Part shown: in pieces, positions 1 through 6,732 of the stretch
How the letters are laid out: each line of letters begins with the position of its first letter
Numbering within the stretch: position 1 is the stretch's first letter
Origin: a bacterium UBA6154
Lineage (GTDB): Bacteria; Actinomycetota; Actinomycetes; S36-B12
Length of the DNA stretch: 14,190 nucleotides
Direction of reading: 5' to 3'
Assembly (NCBI GenBank): GCA_002422375.1
Contig: DIUQ01000031.1
Coordinates: forward strand, 1 to 14,190
Translations under genes and position numbers: made by a program
The notes under the pieces: generated by a model
The model's database searches: none
Told to the model about the DNA's origin: nothing
Seen by the model: the letters and a program-made list of their open reading frames with translations, nothing else

Positions 1-275
1 ACATTGGTGTGATTCAGTTCAATGCGCAGGGTTCCGCCCGACTCGCCTAATGGAATGGGCGCATCTAGGCGACCATGTTCCACCCGGAGGTCATCGAGTA
101 ATCGAAGGGCTTGCCGAGCAAAGTAACCCAACTCCGGGTGACTTCGCTTGCCTTCCAGCTCGGTCACCACCACAACAGGCAACACCACATCATGTTCGTG
201 GAATCGCATCAGTGCTTTCGGGTCTGACAAGAGGACGGATGTGTCAAGAACATAGGTCCGGCGGGAGTCAGGCAC
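1..275 (-). CDS. PhoH-family protein, N-terminal PIN domain (3' part beyond window)
   Basis: Reading leftward from a GTG at 275-273, the frame stays open to the window edge (91 codons). The N-terminus has a hydrophobic strand ending [11 protein letters not shown], with an Asp at residue 11, then [10 protein letters not shown] with an acidic residue near 39. This is the usual start of a PIN ribonuclease fold. The ending [10 protein letters not shown] is typical of actinobacterial PhoH-like proteins that fuse an N-terminal PIN domain to a C-terminal PhoH ATPase/helicase domain. That ATPase part would lie to the left and is not visible. AAGGAG lies 7 nt before the GTG and fixes the start. Known family members act on RNA; the mycobacterial phoH2 (Rv1095) is a distant neighbour of the uppS homologue, consistent with this location. 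Alternative: a stand-alone PIN toxin, less likely given the long conserved linker. Confidence 0.82.
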   Translation of the reverse strand, partial: MPDSRRTYVLDTSVLLSDPKALMRFHEHDVVLPVVVVTELEGKRSHPELGYFARQALRLLDDLRVEHGRLDAPIPLGESGGTLRIELNHTN

Positions 276-282
276 GCAGTCT

Positions 283-288
283 CTCCTT
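283..288 (-). promoter_or_regulatory. Shine-Dalgarno of the phoH-family gene
   Basis: On the minus strand AAGGAG is followed by a 7-nt spacer and GTG at 275. This is a near-consensus ribosome binding site. It supports the GTG as the true start although the CDS is cut by the window edge. Confidence 0.75.
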
Positions 289-363
289 CACTGCCCACCC
301 GGTATTTCGAGAGCCGGATGAGCTACAACGAATCGGTACGTCACACGCTAGGCGCGGTGTGGC

Positions 364-1113
364 TTATGCCGTCGATTCGACACGCCGCGAACGCAGTGCG
401 ATCACCACGACAATGGTCGCGCAGAACATGGCAATAACACCACGATTCAGGGGAACCAGCGAAGCGAATGCCGCCCCTAGTGTCCATGCAACGGGAAACC
501 AGGCGACCGACCGAAACCGTTGTAACCAATCCGGATTGCGCGTTAATAAAGCTGCGGTGGAATAGCGGACACTGTCGAGATACGGCCCAGTACCAGCGAT
601 TATCTGCGCCCTGGTTGAACCCACCATGACAAAAATCGTGCCCAAAACGGCCAACGCCATGGCTGAGGAGCTCGTGGATGCAGCACCCGCCCACCACGGA
701 CCAGAGCCAATTCGAAGTTCACCTGATGTTAACTCTCGCAGCGGCTGCGCCAGGCTCGCACCAGCCAACGCGGTCACCGACAACAGTGCCGCGGCACAGT
801 ACAGCAGCACTCGAGAACCACGAGATGTGGCAAAGAAGGGAACATAAAACCGAATGGCAATGACCGCGGCAATTCCAATGGCACACCCAACGAGAGAAAA
901 AACGGACAAGGCCGCTGCACCGGGGTCAGCTGCCAACCGCTCCCACATGAGCACCAAGTTTCCAGCCTGGTTAGCGGTAAACACGCCGTAGAAACGAAAG
1001 TCCACTGCATCCATGGCACCGGCGATCCCAGCGAGGATCAAGATCATGGAGCGCGGGTAGCGAAGTGAGTTGTCAGCGTTGACATCCATGACGCTTTCGG
1101 CGGGAGTGGTCAT
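364..1113 (-). CDS. DUF1275 (YoaK-family) integral membrane protein
   Basis: This 249-residue hydrophobic protein has about six membrane-spanning stretches. Near residues 28-52 it shows the DUF1275 signature: AGIAGAMDA, then YGVFTANQAGNLV. The family (E. coli YoaK-like) is of unknown biochemical role and is annotated as a possible transporter. Length fits the family (about 220-250). The ATG at 1113 overlaps the stop of the upstream cis-prenyltransferase gene by an ATGA, so translational coupling is likely and the start is well supported; an internal ATG at 1089 is a weaker alternative. Residues 1-20 are polar and 239-249 are Arg-rich. The pairing with a polyprenyl synthase is positional only. 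Function unknown. Confidence 0.85.
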   Translation of the reverse strand: MTTPAESVMDVNADNSLRYPRSMILILAGIAGAMDAVDFRFYGVFTANQAGNLVLMWERLAADPGAAALSVFSLVGCAIGIAAVIAIRFYVPFFATSRGSRVLLYCAAALLSVTALAGASLAQPLRELTSGELRIGSGPWWAGAASTSSSAMALAVLGTIFVMVGSTRAQIIAGTGPYLDSVRYSTAALLTRNPDWLQRFRSVAWFPVAWTLGAAFASLVPLNRGVIAMFCATIVVVIALRSRRVESTA

Positions 1114-1871
1114 GCTCCGTATCGACGATTTCGTTCGGCGTACGCACGCACTGCGCGCAGGAAGTCAACGTGACGGAAATCCGGCCAGAACGCTTCACAG
1201 AAATAGAACTCCGAATGCGCACTTTGCCAGAGTAAGAAACCCGAGAGGCGCTGCTCCCCGGAGGTTCGAATCACCAGGTCAGGATCGGGCTGCCCCTTGG
1301 TGTACAGATGTTCAGCAATGTGCTCCACATCTATTACCTGTGCAAGTTCATCTAAGGTTGTGCCCTGCGTTGCATGGTCAGCGAGTAGCGACTTAACCGC
1401 ATCCACCACTTCTCGGCGACCGCCGTATCCAACGGCAATATTGACAAGGGAACCATCAATTAATGCGGTCGCTTCTTCTGCTTCTTTGAGCGTCGCTGCC
1501 GTGTGCGCGGGAAGCAAGTCCAAAGCCCCAACGGGGTGCAATCTCCACCGGCCCTGGGAAACAAGATTGTTCACCGTCGATTCAATAATGGTCATGAGTT
1601 GGTCGAGTTCGGTTTCTGGCCGAGTCAGGTTGTCGGTGGACAAGAGCCACAGGGTGACCACCTCGACTCCGGCTTCGTCGCACCACCCAAGAAAGTCCAC
1701 GATTTTGTTGGCGCCTGCTTGGTGCCCGTGGGCAGAGGTGGAACCCTGGGCGCTCGCCCACCGACGATTTCCGTCGAGGATCACACCAACATGTCGAGGG
1801 ATGCGCTCCTGGGGGATCTGAGCGGCGAGCTGACGTTCGTAGACGCCGTACACCAGATCCTTGATTCCCAC
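1110..1871 (-). CDS. uppS: Cis-prenyltransferase (isoprenyl diphosphate synthase, UppS/Rv1086-like)
   Basis: The protein condenses isopentenyl diphosphate onto an allylic diphosphate in cis. It has the UPP-synthase motif HVGVILDGNRRWA at residues 27-39 (catalytic Asp33), a middle GYGGRREVVDAV, and RTSGEQRLSGFLLWQ from about residue 202. It ends in the usual DFLRAVRAYAERNRRYG. The N-terminal IKDLVYGVYERQL resembles M. tuberculosis Rv1086, a short-chain (Z)-farnesyl diphosphate synthase, so the product may be a short or medium chain rather than C50/C55; sequence alone does not decide this. I chose GTG at 1871 (253 aa) because it matches the family N-terminus and has a purine-rich GAGAGG upstream. 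GTG at 1901 (263 aa) is the alternative. The stop overlaps the DUF1275 start by 4 nt. Confidence 0.92.
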   Translation of the reverse strand: MGIKDLVYGVYERQLAAQIPQERIPRHVGVILDGNRRWASAQGSTSAHGHQAGANKIVDFLGWCDEAGVEVVTLWLLSTDNLTRPETELDQLMTIIESTVNNLVSQGRWRLHPVGALDLLPAHTAATLKEAEEATALIDGSLVNIAVGYGGRREVVDAVKSLLADHATQGTTLDELAQVIDVEHIAEHLYTKGQPDPDLVIRTSGEQRLSGFLLWQSAHSEFYFCEAFWPDFRHVDFLRAVRAYAERNRRYGA

Positions 1872-1926
1872 GATCCGCCTCTCATTCCGTGCCCAATTCA
1901 CCCACGTGTCTACCTGGGCATAACCG

Positions 1927-1932
1927 AGATTA
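1927..1932 (-). promoter_or_regulatory. Possible -10 element for the uppS-DUF1275 operon
   Basis: TAATCT on the minus strand lies between the yyaL-type stop and uppS. A start of transcription near 1920 would give a leader of about 49 nt to GTG 1871 or about 19 nt to GTG 1901. No convincing -35 is seen. The call rests on the hexamer and position alone. Confidence 0.3.
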
Positions 1933-1955
1933 CTCCCCCGGAAGGTCGATCGTGG

Positions 1956-3947
1956 CTACATCAGGCGCACCTTCAAAAATTCGGCCAACTGCGCCGGCTG
2001 CGTGGTGGGAAATTCACAGACTGATCCACGACACACTTGGGCGCCCGGTGGATTCCCCGTAGCCCAATGAACCTCCGCCGCTAGTGGAGATCGAATGGCT
2101 ATGCGGGCAAACTCCTCTGCCTGTTCACCAGAAATGGCGACTTCATAAGGTCCTTGGGCCAGCGACCAGAGTGCTACCAAACCCCAGCCCACCGCACGTG
2201 GCGCGCGAGGAGCGAATTCAACAAGAACGCCGAGTGCACGTTCGGCCTCCGTGCGCCATGCCTCACTATCGGGTCCCTGCATGGCCGACAATCGGACTAG
2301 TGCATTCGCGAGTGCGAACCACCCGGATGGTTCCGCATTATCACTGAAATCGCGAGGTCGGCGCACGAGTGATTCCGCGTCATTGGCCGTATTAAAAAAA
2401 CCACCCTCGGGATCGGCAAAATGTGTCACCGCGGAATTCACCAATTTCCGCGCCGTATCCAGCCAGGACGGCTCACCTGTTACTTCATAGAGGGAAATCA
2501 GTCCTTCCGCCATGTTGGCGTAGTCATCTAACACACCCGCGTGACGCCCCGCTTGTCCGTGCAGGGACGTCCGCGCCAGTGCATCTGCCCGACTGTGTGC
2601 ACCGTAGTGAACAGCCAACATGTGCTCTGCAACTGTCCGCGCACTGTCTATCCAGTCCTCACGATCGAAGATCGCGCCGGATTCCGCCAGCGCCGCAATG
2701 GCCAGTCCATTCCACGAGGCCACCACTTTGTCGTCCCTACCTGGACGAACCCGGGTGTTCTGTTCTGCCACGAGCTGTTCGCGAACAGATAGCCAGTGCG
2801 ACCAATTCTCTGGATCGGTCAGTAGGCGCAGTGTTGATGTTCCGTGCTCGAATGTCCCTTCCGGCGTGACGGACAACAGTTGCGAAATGGGCTCCACTTC
2901 CTGAGTTGGGAGAACTCGGTGTAAATCCTCGGGCGACCAGGCGTAGAACTTGCCCTCAACCCCATCACTATCTGCATCGAGTGCGGACGCGAAGGCTCCC
3001 TGCTCGGTGTGCAGCTCCCGCAGCAGAAACTCAATGCTCTCGCGCACTACGCGCTCGGCCAATGGATTACCTGTCAAACGCCACCAGTGGGCGTACACCC
3101 GAATCAACAACGCATTGTCGTACAGCATCTTTTCGAAGTGGGGAACAATCCACTGCGCGTCAACGCTGTATCGTGCAAAGCCGCCGCGCAGTTGATCGTA
3201 GATTCCACCGCGGGCCATGGCCGACAGTGTTGTCTCCGCCATGAGTAATGCGCGTTCACCAACTTCAGCATCCAAGGACATGCGGAGTAGGAACTCCAGC
3301 ACCATGGATGGTGGAAACTTCGGTGCGCCTCCGAAACCTCCCTGCACGGGATCAAAGCTTCCTTCCAGTGCCTCCACCGCCTGGCGCATGATCCCAGTCA
3401 CCTGATCAGGAGACAGGGATGCAATATCCGTTTCCGACACAGACGTGCGGGACCTATTCAGTGCATCGATAATTCGTTGGCCAGCCGCTTTCACCTCGGT
3501 CGGACGCTGCTTCCACGTCTCGGAAATGGACACCAGAAGTTGCCCAAAACTTGCTGATCCGTGGCGCGGCTCCGGCGGAAAATATGTTCCGGCATAAAAA
3601 GGTTTACCGTCCGAATCCATAAATACCGACATGGGCCAGCCACCGTGTCCGGTCATGGCCACAGTTGCTTCCATGTACACCGAGTCAATATCGGGCCGCT
3701 CCTCGCGATCAACTTTGATGCTGACAAAGTTGTCATTGAGATATCGCGCGATCTCCTCGTTCTCAAAGGATTCGTGAGCCATAACATGGCACCAGTGGCA
3801 CGCTGAATAACCCACGCTCAGAAAGATAGGGACATTCCGTTCCTTTGCTTCCGCGAATGCCTCAGGGCACCACTCCCACCAGTGCACAGGGTTAGTTGCG
3901 TGCTGCAGGAGATAGGGACTGGATGAATGCACTAGTCGATTCGTCAC
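1956..3947 (-). CDS. YyaL/DUF255 thioredoxin-domain protein
   Basis: A large cytosolic protein of 663 residues from the chosen start. It opens [20 protein letters not shown], then VHWWEW, the hallmark of the DUF255 (spermatogenesis-associated 20/YyaL) family. A thioredoxin-like active site C50-H-W-C53 follows within [13 protein letters not shown], then DREERPDID near 80-88. The rest is an alpha/alpha-barrel region resembling six-hairpin glycosidases, with [27 protein letters not shown] and [10 protein letters not shown]. The biochemical reaction of the family is not settled; redox or sugar-related roles have been suggested. GTG at 3947 is preferred because [14 protein letters not shown] is where family members begin; GTG at 3992 (678 aa) is the other option. 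From memory an equivalent gene (Rv1084) lies near mca and the uppS homologue in mycobacteria. No frameshift is seen. Confidence 0.9.
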   Translation of the reverse strand: MTNRLVHSSSPYLLQHATNPVHWWEWCPEAFAEAKERNVPIFLSVGYSACHWCHVMAHESFENEEIARYLNDNFVSIKVDREERPDIDSVYMEATVAMTGHGGWPMSVFMDSDGKPFYAGTYFPPEPRHGSASFGQLLVSISETWKQRPTEVKAAGQRIIDALNRSRTSVSETDIASLSPDQVTGIMRQAVEALEGSFDPVQGGFGGAPKFPPSMVLEFLLRMSLDAEVGERALLMAETTLSAMARGGIYDQLRGGFARYSVDAQWIVPHFEKMLYDNALLIRVYAHWWRLTGNPLAERVVRESIEFLLRELHTEQGAFASALDADSDGVEGKFYAWSPEDLHRVLPTQEVEPISQLLSVTPEGTFEHGTSTLRLLTDPENWSHWLSVREQLVAEQNTRVRPGRDDKVVASWNGLAIAALAESGAIFDREDWIDSARTVAEHMLAVHYGAHSRADALARTSLHGQAGRHAGVLDDYANMAEGLISLYEVTGEPSWLDTARKLVNSAVTHFADPEGGFFNTANDAESLVRRPRDFSDNAEPSGWFALANALVRLSAMQGPDSEAWRTEAERALGVLVEFAPRAPRAVGWGLVALWSLAQGPYEVAISGEQAEEFARIAIRSPLAAEVHWATGNPPGAQVCRGSVCEFPTTQPAQLAEFLKVRLM

Positions 3948-3953
3948 CGCACC

Positions 3954-3962
3954 ATCATCACA
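3954..3962 (-). promoter_or_regulatory. Weak extended -10 for the yyaL-type gene
   Basis: The minus strand reads TGT-GATGAT, then 6 nt, then GTG 3947. The hexamer keeps the A at position 2 and T at position 6 of a -10 and has a TGN extension, but lacks the leading T. No Shine-Dalgarno is visible, so a leaderless transcript is possible. Weaker than the other sites of this kind in the window. Confidence 0.35.
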
Positions 3963-4046
3963 GCACAGCACAGGGTCAGCAAGCCTGCTCACTGCTGGGG
4001 ACTGGTCACTTGTACCGGAAAGCGTGTGGGCGCAACCACCTACCTA

Positions 4047-4052
4047 TATGCT
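4047..4052 (+). promoter_or_regulatory. -10 element, leaderless start of the 55-aa gene
   Basis: TATGCT is followed by 6 nt (cacaac) and ATG 4059. This places the expected transcription start on the A of the start codon. No Shine-Dalgarno is present. A GTGTGGG lies 16 nt upstream at 4024-4030, but it is not a recognised -35. Confidence 0.55.
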
Positions 4053-4058
4053 CACAAC

Positions 4059-4226
4059 ATGTTTGAGCAGGCCAAGGACATGATGGACAACGCCATCAGT
4101 CACAACGATCAACTCTCACAGATAGAGAGCCAACGAGCACCTGATCAGCCTTCACACAGGTGGCGAAATATTGCTATTGGTCTCGCTATTGCCGCCGTGT
4201 TCGTTGTTTTTCTTGCATCGCGCTAG
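4059..4226 (+). CDS. Small C-terminally membrane-anchored protein (55 aa), unknown function
   Basis: I do not recognise this protein. It starts MFEQAKDMMDNAISHNDQLS, a polar and probably helical stretch. A Gln/Pro/Ser-rich linker (about 26-34) follows, then one transmembrane helix IAIGLAIAAVFVVFL at about 38-52. Only ASR remains after it, so it has a tail-anchored layout with the N-terminus probably cytosolic. ATG 4059 is chosen over an in-frame upstream start at 4026 because a -10-like TATGCT sits exactly 6 nt upstream, predicting a leaderless mRNA. It is transcribed divergently from the yyaL-type gene. Its TAG (4224-4226) directly abuts the SPFH stop codon on the other strand. Fit to gene boundaries on both sides, the promoter and a coherent membrane helix argue that it is real. 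Confidence 0.62.
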   Translation: MFEQAKDMMDNAISHNDQLSQIESQRAPDQPSHRWRNIAIGLAIAAVFVVFLASR

Positions 4227-5135
4227 CTACTCTTTGGTAAATCCCTTTTTCAGGGTTTCCATGGCACCGGTTAATTCACTGGGAATAACCCACACTTTAT
4301 TGGCATCACCCTGAGCTATACCGGGGAGTGTTTCCAAGTACCGATGGGCCAGGGCCGCCGCGGTTGGATTCGCTTCATGAATAGCCGCATAAACCTTCTC
4401 CAGAGCTGTAGCTTCACCCTCGGAGCGAATTACTTCGGCACGGGCTTCTGCTTCAGCACGCACAACCTCGGACTGCGCAAATCCTTCTGCTGTCAAAATG
4501 GCGCTCTGCTTCTCACCTTCAGCCAACAGAATCGCGCTTTGCTTCTGGCCTTCAGCAGTCAGAATTGCTGCGCGCCGCTCGCGCTCTGCCTTGAGTTGTT
4601 TCTCCATGGACTCCTGAACCGAGTGCGGCGGATCAATGGCCTTGAGCTCAACCCGATTGACCCGAATCCCCCAGCGCCCCGTGGCCTCATCCAAGACTCC
4701 TCGCAATTGACCATTGATGGAGTCCCGGGAGGTCAGCGTTGCTTCAAGGTCCATGGAACCAATGACGTTGCGCAAAGTTGTTACTGTCAATTGCTCAATC
4801 CCGACAAGGAAGCTAGAAATCTCGTAGGTGGCTGCCTTGGGGTCGGTCACTTGGAAGTACACGACGGTGTCAATAGACACAACGAGGTTGTCCTCAGTGA
4901 TCACGGGCTGCGGCGGAAAAGAAGCTACCTGTTCCCGCATGTCAACTCGATCACGAATACGATCGATAAAAGGGACCAGAATTGTCAGACCGGGAGTGAG
5001 TGTCCTTTGATAGCGACCCAGTCGTTCAACAATCGCTGTGCTGGCTTGATTCACAATCACAATGGTGCGGGACAGCAGCAATAAAACGATCCCTAGTCCG
5101 ACCACAATGCCAACAACGAGGCCAATTACGTCCAT
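4227..5135 (-). CDS. SPFH/Band 7 (stomatin/QmcA-like) membrane protein
   Basis: A 302-residue stomatin-type scaffold protein. An N-terminal membrane helix (about 4-22) is followed by the SPFH domain: ERLGRYQRTLTPGLTILVPF, then ITEDNLVVSIDTVVYFQVTDP, then LDEATGRWGIRVNRVELKAI. A coiled coil begins near 175 (QLKAERERRAAI) and contains three 11-residue units at about 190-222, each AIL-x-AEG-xx-QS. Proteins of this family oligomerise on the membrane, shape membrane microdomains and can control proteases. AAGGAG lies 5 nt before ATG 5135. Its nfeD partner ends only 18 nt upstream, the standard nfeD-SPFH pair, so the two are almost certainly cotranscribed and act together. Length is normal for the QmcA-like subgroup. 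Confidence 0.93.
   Translation of the reverse strand: MDVIGLVVGIVVGLGIVLLLLSRTIVIVNQASTAIVERLGRYQRTLTPGLTILVPFIDRIRDRVDMREQVASFPPQPVITEDNLVVSIDTVVYFQVTDPKAATYEISSFLVGIEQLTVTTLRNVIGSMDLEATLTSRDSINGQLRGVLDEATGRWGIRVNRVELKAIDPPHSVQESMEKQLKAERERRAAILTAEGQKQSAILLAEGEKQSAILTAEGFAQSEVVRAEAEARAEVIRSEGEATALEKVYAAIHEANPTAAALAHRYLETLPGIAQGDANKVWVIPSELTGAMETLKKGFTKE
4470..4568 (-). repeat. Three tandem 33-nt units encoding 11-residue coiled-coil repeats
   Basis: Within the SPFH gene the residues AILTAEGQKQS, AILLAEGEKQS and AILTAEGFAQS follow each other directly (about residues 190-222). An 11-residue period is a hendecad, compatible with a right-handed or straight coiled coil. AEG-type repeats are common in stomatin-like proteins, so this is a protein-level feature and not a mobile or regulatory repeat. 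Confidence 0.7.
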
Positions 5136-5153
5136 GGTGTCTCCTTCAGTTCA

Positions 5154-5588
5154 TTAGTCCAGGGGGAAAACGAGAGCGGTTGCTCCGTCAATTCGAGATA
5201 CAGAAACACGAGCACCGGACTGCACGGGCACATCGGTGAGGTCGCCATCAAGTCGGGCACTCCACACCTCGCCCTTGAGTCGCACTTGGCCGGACTGCGC
5301 GGTGATCTCTGTGACCGCGAGGGCCTCAGCTCCCGGCAGAGCATCGACACCAGTGCGCGACAGCGCTGGCGTACGGGCTACGTGGCGCAGGGCAAAGGGA
5401 CGAACAAAAAGGATCCCCGCTAGGGACACGCCAGCGACTGTGGCTACCTGCATAGCGACAGGGCCCCCAAGCGCTGCCACGCCAAGACCCGCCGCGGCGC
5501 CAACACCCACTAAGGCGAAATACAGCGTCCCGGTGAGTAACTCCACGCCCAGGGCTGCTGCGGCAAAAAGTCCCCACAACCACAGCAT
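5154..5588 (-). CDS. NfeD-like protein (membrane plus OB-fold)
   Basis: A 144-residue short-form NfeD protein. Two to three hydrophobic helices fill about residues 1-62 (LWGLFAAAALGVELLTGTLY, then a Gly/Ala-rich stretch). A C-terminal beta-rich OB-fold runs from about 80 to the end, with GVDALPGAEALAVTEI and GQVRLKGEVWSARLDG, the typical NfeD pattern. Family members work with SPFH proteins, and the SPFH gene starts 18 nt after this stop, so an operon is clear. ATG 5588 is chosen because AGGAGGTGG lies 5' to it and TM1 begins immediately; longer in-frame readings would put basic, non-membrane sequence in front and read over the promoter. It lacks the serine-protease domain of long NfeD proteins. 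Likely role: membrane microdomain or membrane-quality function with its partner. Confidence 0.88.
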   Translation of the reverse strand: MLWLWGLFAAAALGVELLTGTLYFALVGVGAAAGLGVAALGGPVAMQVATVAGVSLAGILFVRPFALRHVARTPALSRTGVDALPGAEALAVTEITAQSGQVRLKGEVWSARLDGDLTDVPVQSGARVSVSRIDGATALVFPLD

Positions 5589-5593
5589 GTGCT

Positions 5594-5602
5594 CCACCTC
5601 CT
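5594..5602 (-). promoter_or_regulatory. Strong Shine-Dalgarno of nfeD
   Basis: AGGAGGTGG on the minus strand has its AGGAGG core (5597-5602) 8 nt before ATG 5588. It decides between this start and in-frame ATGs at 5615 and further upstream. Confidence 0.8.
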
Positions 5603-5619
5603 GACGTGTTGGCATACTC

Positions 5620-5625
5620 ACCCTA
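5620..5625 (-). promoter_or_regulatory. Probable -10 element of the nfeD-SPFH operon
   Basis: TAGGGT on the minus strand would start transcription near 5613. The resulting leader of about 25 nt is just long enough to hold the AGGAGG site. No clear -35 is seen. The divergent ung promoter lies about 60 bp away in the same 104-bp gap. Confidence 0.45.
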
Positions 5626-5680
5626 ACCCGAATCCACTTCGCGGGCAGCATGGGACGTGTGGGTTCTGGATGACGCGGAT

Positions 5681-5686
5681 TAGTGT
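5681..5686 (+). promoter_or_regulatory. -10 element, leaderless start of ung
   Basis: TAGTGT is followed by gacacc (6 nt) and GTG 5693, so transcription should begin on the G of the start codon. There is no Shine-Dalgarno in the preceding 20 nt. Confidence 0.55.
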
Positions 5687-5692
5687 GACACC

Positions 5693-6367
5693 GTGCCACG
5701 CCCGCTGGAACTGCTCGTTGATCCCACCTGGATTGACGCGCTGCATTCCCAACGTGAAAATCTGCGCCGGATTGGACAATTCCTCAGCGATGAGAATTCC
5801 GCCGGGCGCCCCTGGCTACCTGCAGGTGAGCATATTTTGCGGGCATTTACCCAGCCCATGACTTCAGTGCGCGTTGTGATTATTGGTCAAGACCCGTACC
5901 CCACGCCCGGCCACGCCGTGGGTTTGTCCTTCTCGGTGGCACCGGGGATCGCCCCGCCGCGGAGTCTGGTCAACATTTATAAGGAATTGCACACGGACCT
6001 CGGATGCCCTCGACCCACAACGGGAGACTTAACCCCGTGGAGTGACCAAGGAGTGCTCCTCCTCAACCGAGTACTCACCGTCTCTGCCGGTGTATCCGGT
6101 AGCCACCGCCGACAGGGGTGGGAGAAATTTACTGAATGTGCGGTCACTGCATTGGCCCGAATGCAGCCGAATCCTCCCGTGTTCATTCTCTGGGGGAAAG
6201 ACGCTCACCAGGTGAGCACACTTATTGGTGATTCACCGTGTATTCAGAGTGCACACCCAAGCCCCATGTCAGCAGATCGAGGATTCTTCGGGTCGCGTCC
6301 GTTTAGCCGGGCTAACGCAATTCTTGAACAACGCGGTCAGCAACCCATTCAATGGTGCCTTGACTAA
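5693..6367 (+). CDS. ung: Uracil-DNA glycosylase, family 1
   Basis: This enzyme removes uracil from DNA to start base-excision repair. The 224-residue protein is of normal length. The water-activating motif [16 protein letters not shown] has catalytic Asp67. The uracil-binding LLLNRVLTV follows mid-protein, FILWGK lies near 170, and the DNA-intercalation loop [21 protein letters not shown] starts at His188. All key residues are present. GTG 5693 ([13 protein letters not shown]) is the only start fitting the family N-terminus. It lies 6 nt after a -10-like hexamer and lacks a Shine-Dalgarno, predicting a leaderless mRNA. It is divergent from nfeD. Its TAA overlaps the convergent DUF3817 stop by 4 nt (6364-6367). 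Confidence 0.97.
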   Translation: MPRPLELLVDPTWIDALHSQRENLRRIGQFLSDENSAGRPWLPAGEHILRAFTQPMTSVRVVIIGQDPYPTPGHAVGLSFSVAPGIAPPRSLVNIYKELHTDLGCPRPTTGDLTPWSDQGVLLLNRVLTVSAGVSGSHRRQGWEKFTECAVTALARMQPNPPVFILWGKDAHQVSTLIGDSPCIQSAHPSPMSADRGFFGSRPFSRANAILEQRGQQPIQWCLD

Positions 6368-6714
6368 CGATCATGTGGTTCAGGCACCAGTCCGCGGTTG
6401 CGCACATACCGATGCATGACGAAGTCAGCATAAAAGGACGCAAACGGAATAGTGCCCGCAAGCAGTAACGCGATTGTTTTAAGAATGGGGAATCGAAGCA
6501 GGAACGCTAAGTTGATAGCAGCAATGAGATAGGCAAAGTACAACCAACCGTGCGCAAGCCACAGCAGACTGTAGAGACCGGGCTTGCCCCCCTCCGCTGA
6601 ATAATCCCAGAATAAATAACCTAGAGCGGCCCACACGGAAGCGACCGCTAACACGACACCGGTTACCCACGCCATGATGCGAAAAGCTAATAGCGCTGTC
6701 GGAATCTTATTCAC
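6364..6714 (-). CDS. DUF3817 integral membrane protein
   Basis: A 116-residue protein with about three to four transmembrane helices: [48 protein letters not shown] and [19 protein letters not shown]. The [12 protein letters not shown] and [13 protein letters not shown] blocks are characteristic of DUF3817 (YdzA-like), a small actinobacterial and Bacillus membrane family of unknown function. The start is GTG 6714, with -10-like TAGAGT 6 nt upstream and no Shine-Dalgarno. The PfkB gene ends only 18 nt upstream at 6733, so read-through from that operon is also possible. Its last codons overlap the end of convergent ung by 4 nt. Confidence 0.85.
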   Translation of the reverse strand: MNKIPTALLAFRIMAWVTGVVLAVASVWAALGYLFWDYSAEGGKPGLYSLLWLAHGWLYFAYLIAAINLAFLLRFPILKTIALLLAGTIPFASFYADFVMHRYVRNRGLVPEPHDR

Positions 6715-6720
6715 CTTACG

Positions 6721-6726
6721 ACTCTA
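6721..6726 (-). promoter_or_regulatory. -10 element, leaderless start of the DUF3817 gene
   Basis: Minus-strand TAGAGT, then cgtaag (6 nt), then GTG 6714. It lies in the 18-nt gap after the PfkB gene stop, so it would give DUF3817 a transcript independent of the mca operon. Confidence 0.5.
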
Positions 6727-6732
6727 TCCAGA

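Noticed and set aside
276..363. Imperfect inverted repeat CACAC/GTGTG (about 342-362) downstream of the DUF1275 gene as a terminator
   Set aside because: The stem is short and bulged and no T-run follows. The region is equally explained as upstream sequence of the phoH-family gene, with a possible -10 TAGCGT at 345-350.
50..565. 171-codon plus-strand open frame at the left edge
   Set aside because: It lies antisense to the phoH-family and DUF1275 genes, spans their intergenic gap, and its translation is low-complexity with no recognisable family pattern.
1503..2024. 173-codon plus-strand open frame across the uppS/yyaL junction
   Set aside because: Opposite strand of strongly conserved uppS, with no coherent domain and no promoter or ribosome binding site.
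2394..2400. A7 tract within the yyaL-type gene as a frameshift site
   Set aside because: The reading frame is continuous on both sides and the family pattern continues through it, so there is no evidence of slippage.
3948..4058. Riboswitch, small RNA or regulator operator in the 111-bp divergent gap
   Set aside because: Apart from the -10-like sites I find no strong hairpin, repeat or palindromic operator here.
4344..5084. 246-codon plus-strand open frame opposite the SPFH gene
   Set aside because: Antisense shadow of a clearly conserved gene. The repeated Phe/Leu/Ser pattern in it is just the complement of the AEG-QS repeats.
6364..6419. Plus-strand open frame extending past ung (6225-6419)
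   Set aside because: It is in another frame inside ung and continues antisense into DUF3817; no family pattern.
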